The notes under the pieces: model-generated
Seen by the model: the letters and a program-made list of their open reading frames with translations, nothing else
Database searches by the model: none
Told to the model about the DNA's origin: nothing
Shown: positions 29,947 through 39,393 of the stretch, piece after piece
Layout of the letters: each line of letters starts with the position of its first letter
How positions within the stretch are numbered: the first letter of the stretch is position 1
Assembly: GCA_963664585.2 (NCBI GenBank)
Contig: CAXXEO010000026.1
Location: 110,792 to 174,791 of the forward strand
Direction: 5' to 3'
From: G963664585 sp963664585
Lineage (GTDB): Bacteria > Bacillota > Clostridia > Oscillospirales > Ruminococcaceae
Length of the DNA stretch: 64,000 bases
Translations under genes and position numbers: made by a program

Positions 29947-30312
29947 ATGCTCCACACAATCACGTTAAATAAGAATAAGGATTTTCGGCGGGCATATCGC
30001 TTGTTCGAGTCGGTTGTACACCCGGTGCTGGTGACCTATATGGTCAAAAACAGGCTGGGTTTTAGCCGCATGGGCATAACCGCCACTAAAAAAATCGGTA
30101 AGGCCCATGACCGCAACCGGGCACGACGGGTAATTAAAGAGGCATATAGGCTTCTTGAGCCCCAGATCAAGCCAGGTTGGGATTTTGTGTTTGTAGCCCG
30201 CACAAAGACTGCTTTTTGCCCAATGGAAGAGGTAAAAAGGGCTATGAAGAAAGCGCTTAGGCCCTGTCTTTTACAACAGGCGCTGGTGAAAGAAAATGAA
30301 GCAGATCGCTAA
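29947..30312 (+). CDS. rnpA: Ribonuclease P protein component
   Basis: Protein subunit of RNase P, 121 residues, which supports 5' maturation of tRNAs. The RNR motif is intact (KKIGKAHDRNRARRVIKEAYR), with the family N-terminus LNKNKDFRRAYR. The 3' end overlaps yidD by 17 bases. Confidence 0.95.
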   Translation: MLHTITLNKNKDFRRAYRLFESVVHPVLVTYMVKNRLGFSRMGITATKKIGKAHDRNRARRVIKEAYRLLEPQIKPGWDFVFVARTKTAFCPMEEVKRAMKKALRPCLLQQALVKENEADR

Positions 30313-30550
30313 ATTGCTTATCCGCTTTTATCAAGTCGCCATATCTCCCTATACTCTTCCGCACTGCCGGTATATTCCTACCTGTTCCTCATATGCGCTG
30401 GGGGCATTTGAAAGCTTTGGCTTTATGCGGGGGATGATTCTGGCCGTATGGCGGGTTCTCAGATGCAATCCTTTTTCAAAAGGTGGGTACGATCCGGTGC
30501 CCGATCGTTTTTTGTGGAAGAATAACAATACTCTTATGGAGGATGAATAA
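30296..30550 (+). CDS. yidD: Membrane protein insertion efficiency factor YidD
   Basis: Protein of 84 residues with the family core ISPYTLPHCRYIPTCSSYALGAFESFG and RCNPFSKGGYDPVP. YidD assists YidC-dependent membrane insertion at the inner membrane. It overlaps rnpA, and yidC begins at the next base after its stop. Confidence 0.95.
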   Translation: MKQIAKLLIRFYQVAISPYTLPHCRYIPTCSSYALGAFESFGFMRGMILAVWRVLRCNPFSKGGYDPVPDRFLWKNNNTLMEDE

Positions 30551-31645
30551 ATGGGCCAGATAATCTCACTCATCAGCACCCCCCTTGGTTGGATCATGTG
30601 GGCAATCTATCAGGTGCTTAAAAACTATGGTCTTTCTCTTGTGGTGTTCACTGTGTTCACCAGGGTTCTGCTGATCCCACTGGCTATCAACCAGCAAAAA
30701 AGCATGGTCAAGATGGCTAAGTTTAAGCCCAAGTTGGACGAATTGCAAAAGCGCTATGCCAACAATAAGCAACGCCTGAATGAAGAGATGATGGAACTAT
30801 ACAAAAGAGAGAATTATTCTCCGACCGCTTCTTGTCTGCCTCTCCTCATCCAGTTTCCTATACTCTTCGGACTGATGGATGTTATGTACTATCCTATCAA
30901 GCATATTCTGCATTTTTCACCCGAAGTGATCAAAAAAGCTACCGAGATCGCCACATCCGTTCTCGCAACGGCTGGGGTAGGCGCTAACAGGTATTCGGCC
31001 GAGATTAATGTTTTGAATGCGGTTAGGATAGACCTCGCGCCCTTTGTTAGCGGTTTGGGTGCCGATGTAGCCAACCAACTTGTGAACTTCAATCTTAATT
31101 TTCTTGGAATGAATCTGGGCGAGCAGCCTGTGCTTTGGCCTATTGGTTTACTTTTGATTATTCCCATACTATCCGGTATTACCTCTGCACTCATGTCCTA
31201 TGTGTCTATGTTGACAAGTAAGTCTGCTACGGGTGGGGGGAAAACTGGAAGCGCTGACAGTGCTGCCGCTCTTTCCAACTCCATGCTTTTTACAATGCCA
31301 CTTTTTTCTGTTTATATATCCTTTCAGGTTCCCGCTGGAGTGGGTCTTTACTGGCTTCTCTCCAATACGTTTATGACGGTACAGTCCTATATCCTTTATA
31401 AAATATACAATCCCGGTGTTGTGGCCGCCCAAGATCTCGCCGCTGAGGAAGCTGCGCGCGATGCCGAGCGCCAGGTTAGAATAGAAACAAAGAAAGCAGC
31501 CCGTGACGGCGTGATCAACGAGATTGACGAACGCGGACTCTCTCAAAAGGAGATTAACCGCATTAAGCTGGCTGAGGCCAGACGCCGTGACGCAGAAAAG
31601 TACGGCGAGGATTATGTTGACGTAACAGATGAAGATCTGAAATAG
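30551..31645 (+). CDS. yidC: Membrane protein insertase YidC/SpoIIIJ
   Basis: Insertase of 364 residues with five or so membrane segments. The conserved groove Arg is Arg38 (VVFTVFTRVLLIPLAINQQKS). The cytoplasmic coiled loop (MAKFKPKLDELQKRYANNKQRLNEEMMELYKRE) and the SCLPLLIQFPILFGLMDVMYYP segment are typical. No lipobox signal is visible at the N-terminus. The C-terminal tail is charged (AAEEAARDAERQVRIETKKAA). An inserted loop of about 90 residues separates the central membrane segments. Followed by jag, as usual. Confidence 0.95.
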   Translation: MGQIISLISTPLGWIMWAIYQVLKNYGLSLVVFTVFTRVLLIPLAINQQKSMVKMAKFKPKLDELQKRYANNKQRLNEEMMELYKRENYSPTASCLPLLIQFPILFGLMDVMYYPIKHILHFSPEVIKKATEIATSVLATAGVGANRYSAEINVLNAVRIDLAPFVSGLGADVANQLVNFNLNFLGMNLGEQPVLWPIGLLLIIPILSGITSALMSYVSMLTSKSATGGGKTGSADSAAALSNSMLFTMPLFSVYISFQVPAGVGLYWLLSNTFMTVQSYILYKIYNPGVVAAQDLAAEEAARDAERQVRIETKKAARDGVINEIDERGLSQKEINRIKLAEARRRDAEKYGEDYVDVTDEDLK

Positions 31646-31672
31646 TGCCATTTTGCTAAGGGAGGACGCAGC

Positions 31673-32776
31673 GTGATTAAAGAAGCTATAGGTACCGGAA
31701 AGAACGGTAGAAGACGCCATCGTGTCTGCCTGCACCACAGTGGGTCTGCCAAGGGAGGACCTCGAAATAGAGGTGTTGGACCTTCCTAGGAGAGGCTTTC
31801 TGGGTCTTTCTGTGGTGCCGGCCAAAGTAAGGGTGTATAAAGAGTTTCCTGATGAGCCCGCCCCTGCACCTGCGAAAGCTGAGCCTCTGGTGCGAAGAGA
31901 ACAGCCTTACGTGGCCGCTCCTGTCCGTAATGACCACTTCGAAAGAAAGACTGAAGCCACCCGAGGAGAAAGAACGATTGAAAAACCCTTCCAATCAACC
32001 ACTGTAAAGCCTGTCGACCAGCCGATAGTCCCATTTGTACCAACTCCAGAATCCAATGCCAAGGCGAGAGCGGCCGCGGATTATGTTGGTTCTATCATCG
32101 GTGCTATGGGTATTGAAGACGCCAGTATTACACATTCACAGGTGGACGGGAATATCGTACTGAAGCTTAACGGTGATGTCAGCGGTGTGGCCATCGGTCG
32201 CCGCGGTGAGACCCTTGATGCAATCCAGTATCTTGCGGGTCTTTCTACCAACCGCATGCCAGGTGAATATATGCGTGTGGTTATAGACAGCGGAAATTAC
32301 CGTGAAAAAAGAAAGGCCGTTTTGGAAGAGCTGGCCAAGCGAATTGCGGGCAATGTAATCAAAAGCGGTCGCAGCCATACACTTGAGCCCATGAATCCTT
32401 ATGAGAGAAGGATTATACATTCAACTGTGTCTGAAATTGAGGGGCGTTTCCTCGACCTCGATCGGTGACGAGCCAAACCGCAGGGTCGTAATCAGCGCAA
32501 AAAATCCCCGTAAAAGCGTCGACTTTAAGGACAGGGAAAACGGCAATGCAAATGCAAGCCGACCCTTTAAGCCTTTATAACAACAACAGCCAAAACGGCG
32601 ATAAACGCGAGAGCAGACCCACCGGCGGCGGTGGAGCTCCACATGGACACAGCAATGATCGAAATGACCACGGCCCGCGCCGTGAAAAGCCCCAGCCGTA
32701 CAAGGAAAGCTCTGTGAGGGAGACTGCCCCTGCCGAGGCGGCGGATAAGCCACTTTACGGTAAAATAAATCTGTGA
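31673..32776 (+). pseudogene. jag: jag (KhpB/EloR RNA-binding protein), interrupted by frameshifts
   Basis: GTG start at 31673 with GGGAGG upstream gives (M)IKEAIGTGK, then conserved sequence continues one frame later as TVEDAIVSACTTVGLPREDLEIEV. An extra A near 31703 explains the break. KH and R3H domains follow intact (VALKLNGDVSG-type KH, PYERRIIHSTVSEIEG). A second shift in GGGG near 32439 hides VSSTSIGDEPNRRVVISAKNPRKS. A third near 32567 would join the disordered tail ending in PLYGKINL. Jag binds RNA and links YidC insertion to wall elongation. All three breaks fit single-base insertions in short runs, so base-call error is likely. Confidence 0.85.
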
Positions 32777-32783
32777 TCAAAAG

Positions 32784-32825
32784 CAGGGGGCCTCGCGGTG
32801 CGGCGGGTCCCCTGTTTGTTTTATT
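32784..32825 (+). terminator. Terminator after jag
   Basis: GCAGGGGGCC pairs with GGGTCCCCTGT, followed by a T-rich run (TTTGTTTTATTT). Its position right after the frame ending at 32776 supports that frame as the true jag tail. Confidence 0.75.
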
Positions 32826-32891
32826 TGAGCAGAGTTAAAATGGAAAAATTTAGATATTTATAAGATGAAGAAGCAATGAATAATGGCAGAT

Positions 32892-32907
32892 TGTTTCACG
32901 TGAAACA
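32892..32907. promoter_or_regulatory. parS: parS site 1
   Basis: TGTTTCACGTGAAACA, a perfect 16-bp match to the Bacillus parS sequence bound by Spo0J/ParB, lying 25 bases before the mnmE start and about 5 kb from oriC. Confidence 0.95.
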
Positions 32908-32931
32908 GTTAACTGCTAGAGGTGACGTTTT

Positions 32932-34305
32932 ATGAAGTTAACAGATAATAGTATAATTGCCGCAATTGCAACGGGTGAAGGAGGGGCAATTGCTGTTGTG
33001 CGTCTTTCAGGCATGGGAGCTCTTAGCCTTGCAGACAGCATATTTTTACCCGGCAACAACAAAAAGCCATCCTCTATGCCTGGGTATACGGCCGCCTATG
33101 GTCATGTCATGGAAAAGGGCGAGAATATTGATGAGGGAATTATTACTGTCTTTCATGGCCCGAAAAGCTTTACCGGCGAGGATATGGCAGAAATATCCTG
33201 CCACGGGGGAGCCTATATTCCGAAAAGAGTGCTTGTTGCCTGCCTCGCGGCAGGGGCGCGAATGGCCGGTCCGGGCGAATTTACCAAGCGCGCCTTTTTA
33301 AACAATAAGATGGACCTTATTCAAGCGGAGGCAGTAGCTGCTTTGGTTTCCTCTGAGGGAGAGCGGGCGGCGAAACTGGCCCTTTCCCTTCGCGAGGACG
33401 CATTAGGCTCAACAGTTCGTCAAATCACAGAAGAATTGGTTGCTATGGCGGGGCGGATCGCTGCCTGGCTTGACTATCCCGAAGAAGATATGGAAGAAGT
33501 GACACACAGCTGGTTTTTAGAGTGCATCGCCACGGTTCAAGCTGAAATCAGTAGTCTTACCGCGGGCTACTACGCAGGTCAGCTAACCCGACGGGGGATT
33601 CATGTCGCAATTGTGGGTCGTCCCAATGTCGGAAAATCTACATTGATGAATTTGCTCTTGGGGAAGATCGCAGTATCGTCACTGATATCCCCGGTACAAC
33701 CCGCGATGTGGTTGAGGGGGAACTAGAGCTTGATGGCATAAAGGTTCGCCTTTCGGATACCGCGGGACTTCGTGAAAGTACAGACCCGGTGGAAATGCTT
33801 GGGGTTGAGAGAACCAAACGGCGAATGGAGCAGTGTGATTTGGCACTGATTATTTTTGACGGATCTGATAAACTGACCGACGAGGACAGGAACCTTATCC
33901 TCATGGCGTCAAGCCGCCCGTGTATTGCTGTCATCAACAAGGTTGACCTTCCACAGTCCCCGGATATGGATTATAATTCGGCAGAGGATTGTAGACTGTT
34001 ATTCTCTGTCCGCTCAAAGCGGCCAGGGCAGTGTAGAACTGAGAAATGCCATTCTCTCGGCAGTGGGGCTGGGGAATATAGCCCCGGATTCCATGTTGGT
34101 TGCCCAGGAGAGGCAGTATAAGTGTCTTATCAGTGCCGGAGAAGCCATTAAGCAGGCTCTTCTGGCAGCCCAGGCGGGCACAGCCTTTGATGCACTCTGC
34201 CTGTTGATCGAGGAAGCCATTGGACCTCTCTTGGAGCTTACTGGACAGCGAGTGAGTCAGGCAGTAGTGGATGAACTTTTCTCAAAATTTTGTGTGGGTA
34301 AGTAA
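32932..34305 (+). pseudogene. mnmE: mnmE (tRNA modification GTPase), interrupted by frameshifts
   Basis: The N-terminal folate-binding domain (TDNSIIAAIATGEGGAIAVVRLSG, CHGG, GEFTKRAFLNNKMDLIQAEAV) and the G1 motif GRPNVGKSTLMNLLLG are in the first frame. A missing G in the run at 33660-33663 shifts to the frame with DIPGTTRDVVEGE, DTAGLRE and NKVDLP. Near 34000 an extra base shifts again to SAQSGQGSVELRNAI and the end FSKFCVGK, the family's C-terminal Cys motif. MnmE with MnmG modifies wobble uridines of tRNA. Every motif survives across the breaks, so sequence error is likely; decay is the alternative. Confidence 0.9.
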
Positions 34306-34344
34306 ATGAAGATAAGCTTTGTTAAATGATCTTCATCGCAATGG

Positions 34345-34448
34345 TATAGTTGATTAACTTGAAAACAAGCTTGTGATTTCTTCCCCAGCCGAAGGCTGGG
34401 GAAAAAAAAGACGTTTTATATAGCCAGTTTTTAAGTTAATTGGCTATA
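34345..34448 (+). repeat. R1 palindromic repeat, copy 8
   Basis: R1 element with hairpin TTCCCCAGCC..GGCTGGGGAA: a C to A change in the left arm is matched by G to T in the right arm, keeping the stem paired. Lies between mnmE and mnmG, which are co-directional, so it is not simply an operon-end terminator. Confidence 0.9.
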
Positions 34449-34482
34449 AGTAAAAGAGAAATCGGGAAATGGGGAGTGCGGG

Positions 34483-36378
34483 ATGATAACCTATGACGCA
34501 GGCAGCTATGATATAGCCGTAATTGGTGGCGGCCACGCAGGTGTGGAGGCCGCCCTCGCAGGGGCACGTCTTGGGGCATCCACACTTCTCTTTTGCCTTG
34601 GTCTTGACCAAATTGCCAGCATGCACTGCAATCCCTCCATCGGGGGACGGCCAAAGGGCAGATTGTGAGGGAAATTGATGCGCTGGCGGCGAGATGGGAA
34701 GGGCGGCTGACGCCACCATGATCCAGATGCGGATGCTCAACCGTGGCAAGGGTCCTGCCGTCTATAGCCCAAGGGCGCAAATAGACAGAAACGACTATCA
34801 CGCCTATATGAAAAAATGTCTTGAAAATACACCAAACCTGCATATACGGCAGGCTGAGGTGGTTGAGATCGGCACCGAAAATGAGGCTGTTTCTTCCGTG
34901 ACCACTGCATTGGGTGCCTGTTATCGGGTAGGACAGGTGATTATCGCCACCGGCACCTATTTAAAAGGACGCATATACGTCGGAGAATACACCGCCGAAA
35001 GCGGCCCTGATGGCACTCACGCTCCCAGTGCGCTTTCTCTATCGCTTAAAAAGTTGGGAATTCCTCTGCGCCGTTTTAAAACGGGGACCCCCGCAAGGGT
35101 GCACGCGCAGAGTATCGACTTTACCGTCATGAATAAGCAGGCAGGTGACGAGAACATTACTCCATTTTCCGCCGACACTCGTGAGGGAACACTCAAGAAC
35201 CGCGCCCTCTGTCACATGAGCTATACCAATGAAAAAACACATGAAGTTATTCGTCAAAATCTCCACCGAAGTCCTCTGTATGCGGGAAAAATCGAAGGGG
35301 TCGGCCCCCGCTATTGCCCCAGTATAGAAGACAAAGTGGTGCGCTTTTCTGATAAAGAGCGTCATCAGCTTTTCATTGAACCCATGGGGATGCATACCCA
35401 GGAGATGTATGTACAGGGATGTCCTCCTCTTTGCCTGAGGAGGTACAGCTCGCCCTCTACCACACCATCGAGGGACTTTCCCATGTCGAAATCATGAGGC
35501 CAGCCTACGCCATCGAGTACGACTGCGTCGACCCGCTCGAGCTTAAAAGCCCACGTCTCGAGTTCACAAGCGCATAGAGGGACTCTACGGCGCAGGGCCA
35601 GTTCTAACGGTACCTCCGGTTATGAGGAGGCCGCGGCGCTCGGGCTCATGGCAGGCATCAACGCCGCGTTGAAAATCAAGGGAAAATCAGCCCCTCGTCC
35701 TTGAACCGATCGGACGCTTATATCGGCACCCTGATCGACGATCTTGTAACCAAGGGCTGCAACGAGCCCTACCGCATGATGACAAGCCGTTCGGAATATC
35801 GCCTGCTTCTTCGTCAGGACAATGCTGAAAGCCGCCTGACCTCACTGGGAAGGGATATCGGCTTGATTGACAACCGACGCTGGCGTGGCTTTCTCAAAAG
35901 GCAGAGACAGCTCAAAGGAGAGATGAAGCGCCTTGCTTTTCTTACCATCCCTGCTGCGGAGGCTGTCAATGCGCTTCTTGTTTCTCTAGGAACAAGTCCT
36001 TTATCTGAGGGAATCCGCGCGGCGGACCTGCTGAAAAGGCCACAGGTTTATTATGAACATCTTTTACCCTTCGATCCCCAGCGTCCAAAACTGCCAAGGG
36101 CAGTTATTGAAGAACTCCAGACTGAAATAAAGTACGAGGGTTATATTAAAAAGCAGCGTCAGGAGGTCGAACGAGCCACCCATCAGGAAAAGGTCAGCCT
36201 TTCAGGGCTTGATTATGCATTGATTGGTGGGCTTCGCATCGAGGCGGCACAGAAGCTTGCAGCAGTGGCTCCGGCTAATCTGGGTCAGGCTTCTCGAATT
36301 TCGGGAGTAAATCCGGCAGATATCTCAGTATTGATGATCTATATGGAAAAAAAGCATAGACAGAGGGGAGAAAAATGA
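34483..36378 (+). pseudogene. mnmG: mnmG/gidA (tRNA modification FAD enzyme), many frameshifts
   Basis: FAD-binding start [23 protein letters not shown] is intact. One-base losses near 34646 and 34685 break the conserved [31 protein letters not shown] stretch. Sequence is then clean to 35416, where another loss falls in [13 protein letters not shown]. From 35560 to 35705 at least five small indels interrupt [31 protein letters not shown] and LVLNRSD. The last third (35701-36378, ending IYMEKKHRQRGEK) is clean. MnmG partners MnmE. The density of indels in an otherwise conserved protein suggests a poor-quality stretch of sequence. Confidence 0.9.
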
Positions 36379-37094
36379 TTGTGAGCTATAACCGTACGCT
36401 TTTAATAGAAGGAGCCCGTTCCCTGGGTATCGAGCTGACACAAGAAGCAATCAGTAGCTTCGATATCTATGCAGACCTTCTTGTAGATTATAATCAAAAG
36501 GTAAATCTGACCGCCATTACCGATCCAGATGGTATCGCCGTCAAGCATTTTCTTGATAGCATTGCGCCCCTTCCGCTTTTAGATCTTGAAAAGGGTGTCA
36601 GCATTGTTGATGTGGGCACGGGGGCGGGATTCCCCTCTGTACCGATGAAAATTGTGCGACCAGATCTGAAGATTACGCTGATGGACAGCCTTCAAAAGCG
36701 CCTGGTCTTTCTTGCGCTTCTTTCCGGACGTCTGGGGCAACAAAATGTAACCGCCCACAACCGTGCCGAACAGGCGGGGATTGAGACCGCCCACCGCGAG
36801 CATTATGATATAGCGATTGCACGAGCTGTAGCGGACATGCGAGCCCTTGTGGAATACTGTCTGCCACTGGTCAAGGTTGGAGGGCGTTTCATCGCCTTGA
36901 AAGGGGGCGACTGCGATAAAGAATTGGAGGCTGCCGCAAATGCGATCAGTCTTCTTGGCGGAGGAAAGCCAGAGGTTAAACGCTTTTCTTTACCCGGTGA
37001 TTTAAGCCGCTCGGTTGTAATCATCAAGAAAATATCGCAAACTCCGCCAAAATACCCACGTCAACATACAAATTTCTCTGAAAAGCCCCTGTAG
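36375..37094 (+). CDS. rsmG: 16S rRNA (guanine-N7) methyltransferase RsmG
   Basis: SAM-dependent enzyme of 239 residues that methylates G527 of 16S rRNA. The SAM-binding motif is IVDVGTGAGFPSVPMKI, with YNQKVNLTAITDPDGIAVKHFLDSI before it and IAIARAVADMRALVEYCLPLVKVGG after. The ATG overlaps the mnmG stop by four bases (ATGA), showing coupled translation. A terminator follows at 37084. Confidence 0.96.
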   Translation: MIVSYNRTLLIEGARSLGIELTQEAISSFDIYADLLVDYNQKVNLTAITDPDGIAVKHFLDSIAPLPLLDLEKGVSIVDVGTGAGFPSVPMKIVRPDLKITLMDSLQKRLVFLALLSGRLGQQNVTAHNRAEQAGIETAHREHYDIAIARAVADMRALVEYCLPLVKVGGRFIALKGGDCDKELEAAANAISLLGGGKPEVKRFSLPGDLSRSVVIIKKISQTPPKYPRQHTNFSEKPL

Positions 37095-37119
37095 AGATTA
37101 CGGGGGCTCATTTTTTTTG
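37084..37119 (+). terminator. Terminator after rsmG
   Basis: AGCCCC-TGTAGAGATTAC-GGGGGCT stem followed by CATTTTTTTTG. It overlaps the end of the rsmG coding sequence. Confidence 0.85.
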
Positions 37120-37190
37120 TCGAAATTTGCGATGGAAGAATGTGGAATATTTTGTTGGCCTGTGATAGCGTATAACCTAGGACAAGCTTA

Positions 37191-37296
37191 TATAGACAAT
37201 TATCTTAAAAACTGGCTATATATAAAACGTCATTTTCTTCTCCCACCTTCGGTGTGGGAAGAAATCACAAGCTTGTTTTCGAGTTAATCAACTATA
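37191..37296 (-). repeat. R1 palindromic repeat, copy 9
   Basis: Reverse-oriented R1 with a changed central stem CTTCTCCCACC-TTC-GGTGTGGGAAG that still pairs. Lies between rsmG and noc. Confidence 0.88.
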
Positions 37297-37482
37297 TTAA
37301 TATGGCATAGATATGAGTTGTTGAAATCTTCTCGTACAGTGCTAGCGCATTACTCAATAGGCAGCGTGTATCATGGTGAAGAAAAACATGTAAATCAGTG
37401 GATTATAATGCAAACGTTCAATCTATTTTGTATAAATGCAGCCCAATCTCATATCATACTGAGCTTATCGAGGAGGTGCAAC

Positions 37483-38304
37483 ATGACCAACCTATTTTCG
37501 CGTTATGAACAGGTAAACAAGGTGATGCTGATCCCGATTGACGCAATTGCGCCCAACCCTATGCAGCCTCGTCGTCTTTTCGAACCCGAGGCCATTGCTG
37601 AGCTGGCTCAAAGCATAAAAGAAAACGGACTTCTTCAGCCGATCACAGTGCGTGAAGTGGCCAAGGGGAGCTTTCAGCTTATTGCAGGGGAAAGAAGGCT
37701 CACCGCTTGCCGTAGTTTGGGAATGGAGCATATAGCTTCTATTATCGAGGAAATGGACCAGCAGCAGTCTGCCACGTTGGCTTTGGTGGAGAACCTCCAG
37801 CGGCAGGATCTCAATTTTTTTGAGGAAGCCGCAGGAATTGCCAACCTGATTATCAGTTGGAGGATGACCCAGCAGCAAGCTGCCAAAAAGCTGGGTATGG
37901 CTCAGTCTACAATGGCCAACAAGCTGCGGTTATTGCGCCTTCCAGAGCAGGTGATACGAAGAATACAAGAAAATGGGCTAACTGAACGCCACGCACGTGT
38001 ACTTCTCAAATTGGAAAAAACACAGTATACACAGAAGGCACTGGAATATATAATCTCTCATCATCTCAATGTTGAGGAGAGCGAGAGATACATAGAATCC
38101 CTGCTTGCAGACAAGAAAAAGCCTATGAGGCTGTTTGTTATAAAAGATCTCAGAATCTTCGTCAACACACTGAATCGCTCGATCGAGATTATGCGTCAGG
38201 CAGGAATCAAAGTCGATGCCGAAAAAGAAGAGGACGAAAGTTCAATACGCTATGTAATCACCGTGTCCAAAAGTTGCGTTATTAAAGGGAGAACTCCGGC
38301 ATAG
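37483..38304 (+). CDS. noc: Nucleoid occlusion protein Noc
   Basis: ParB-family protein of 273 residues. The N-terminal segment MTNLFSRYEQVNKV resembles the Noc amphipathic membrane helix. The ParB domain (IDAIAPNPMQPRR, LIAGERRLTACRSLG, VENLQRQDLNFFEEA) and the helix-turn-helix (MTQQQAAKKLGMAQSTMANKLRLLRLP) follow. The start at 37483 has AGGAGGTG seven bases upstream; the frame further upstream is not conserved. Noc prevents septum formation over the chromosome. Its position between rsmG and soj is the standard one. No Noc-binding ATTTCCCGGGAAAT site was seen here. Confidence 0.9.
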   Translation: MTNLFSRYEQVNKVMLIPIDAIAPNPMQPRRLFEPEAIAELAQSIKENGLLQPITVREVAKGSFQLIAGERRLTACRSLGMEHIASIIEEMDQQQSATLALVENLQRQDLNFFEEAAGIANLIISWRMTQQQAAKKLGMAQSTMANKLRLLRLPEQVIRRIQENGLTERHARVLLKLEKTQYTQKALEYIISHHLNVEESERYIESLLADKKKPMRLFVIKDLRIFVNTLNRSIEIMRQAGIKVDAEKEEDESSIRYVITVSKSCVIKGRTPA

Positions 38305-38320
38305 GCACACAACTAACAAA

Positions 38321-38336
38321 TGTTTCACGTGAAACA
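38321..38336. promoter_or_regulatory. parS: parS site 2
   Basis: TGTTTCACGTGAAACA, identical to site 1, lying 17 bases after the noc stop codon. Confidence 0.95.
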
Positions 38337-38464
38337 ATGAGAAGGGAATGGAAGCGGGCCACTGGCGAATGCCTTCTGAACGACTCGCCCAGTTGTAAAA
38401 GGACAAATATCGGCATAGGAAGGTCTGTGTCGGTTTTGTAAATAGAAGCCCTTTGCTGATTTGG

Positions 38465-38506
38465 ACACAGGGGGGCCGCCGGCGCAAGCCCGCGGCCCCC
38501 CTGTGT
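38465..38506. terminator. Large GC-rich hairpin between noc and parA
   Basis: ACACAGGGGGGCCGC pairs with GCGGCCCCCCTGTGT around CGGCGCAAGCCC. It is a very stable stem that separates noc from soj, but it has no run of T after it. Confidence 0.6.
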
Positions 38507-38613
38507 TATTGAAAAACAGCTCTATAATTCAAGAAAAAAGGGGATATGCCTTTAAAACGCTTGGCCAGTGTGGTATAATTTTAAAAACTCAGCAAAACAA
38601 GGGTGGTAGATGG

Positions 38614-39378
38614 ATGGGAAAGCTGGTGGCGGTCACCAACCAGAAGGGCGGCGTCGGCAAGACGACCACCGCAGTGAATCTGGCAGCATCACTGGGTGCA
38701 CGCGGAAAGCGGGTCCTACTGGTGGATGTCGACCCGCAGGGAAATGCCACAAGCGGTTTGGGCGTTAATAAACGCGAAATTAACAGTTCCAGCTATGAGC
38801 TTTTGATTTCTGATGGCAAGCCCGAGGAGATCATTATAAAAACCCCTTTTCGAAATGTGGATATTCTCCCATCCCATATGAATCTTGCGGGTGCCGAGCT
38901 TGAGCTTGTGGATATGCCCGATCGTGTGTCACGGCTGAAGCTGGGCCTTTTGCCCATAAAGGCCAATTATGACTTTATCATTATGGATTGTCCCCCCTCA
39001 TTAGGGTTGCTGACTCTCAATGCGCTCACTGCCTGCGACAGTATACTGATCCCGATCCAGTGCGAGTATTACGCGCTGGAGGGACTTTCACAGCTTATTT
39101 CGACTGTGCGGCAGGTGAAGAGGCTGTACAACGCGGGGATTGAAATTGAAGGGGTTCTTCTTACCATGTATGACGGAAGGCTCAATCTGACCCTGCAGGT
39201 GGTGGAGGAGGTCAAGCGCTTCTTCCCGAAAAAGGTCTATCGTTCAGTGATTCCGAGAAATGTACGGCTTTCTGAAGCGCCAAGTTTTGGTCAACCGGTG
39301 GGTTATTATGACAAAGGCTCCCGTGGGGCGATGGCCTATGACGAATTAGCGGGCGAATTTTTGGACAACAATAGATAG
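38614..39378 (+). CDS. parA: Chromosome-partitioning ATPase ParA/Soj
   Basis: P-loop ATPase of 254 residues with the deviant Walker A KGGVGKTT (11-18), VDVDPQGNATSGLG, and IMDCPPSLGLLTLNAL. Soj acts with Spo0J at parS in origin segregation and also regulates DnaA. The ATG at 38614 begins the conserved MGKLVAVTNQ; the frame is open further upstream but overlaps the hairpin. The ribosome site (GGGTGG) is modest. Confidence 0.95.
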   Translation: MGKLVAVTNQKGGVGKTTTAVNLAASLGARGKRVLLVDVDPQGNATSGLGVNKREINSSSYELLISDGKPEEIIIKTPFRNVDILPSHMNLAGAELELVDMPDRVSRLKLGLLPIKANYDFIIMDCPPSLGLLTLNALTACDSILIPIQCEYYALEGLSQLISTVRQVKRLYNAGIEIEGVLLTMYDGRLNLTLQVVEEVKRFFPKKVYRSVIPRNVRLSEAPSFGQPVGYYDKGSRGAMAYDELAGEFLDNNR

Positions 39379-39393
39379 GAAGGAGGGCTTTAT

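Noticed and set aside
31673..36378. Programmed frameshifting or selenocysteine in jag, mnmE and mnmG
   Set aside because: There are too many shifts, in both directions, without slippery sites or conserved stop codons; error or decay explains them better.
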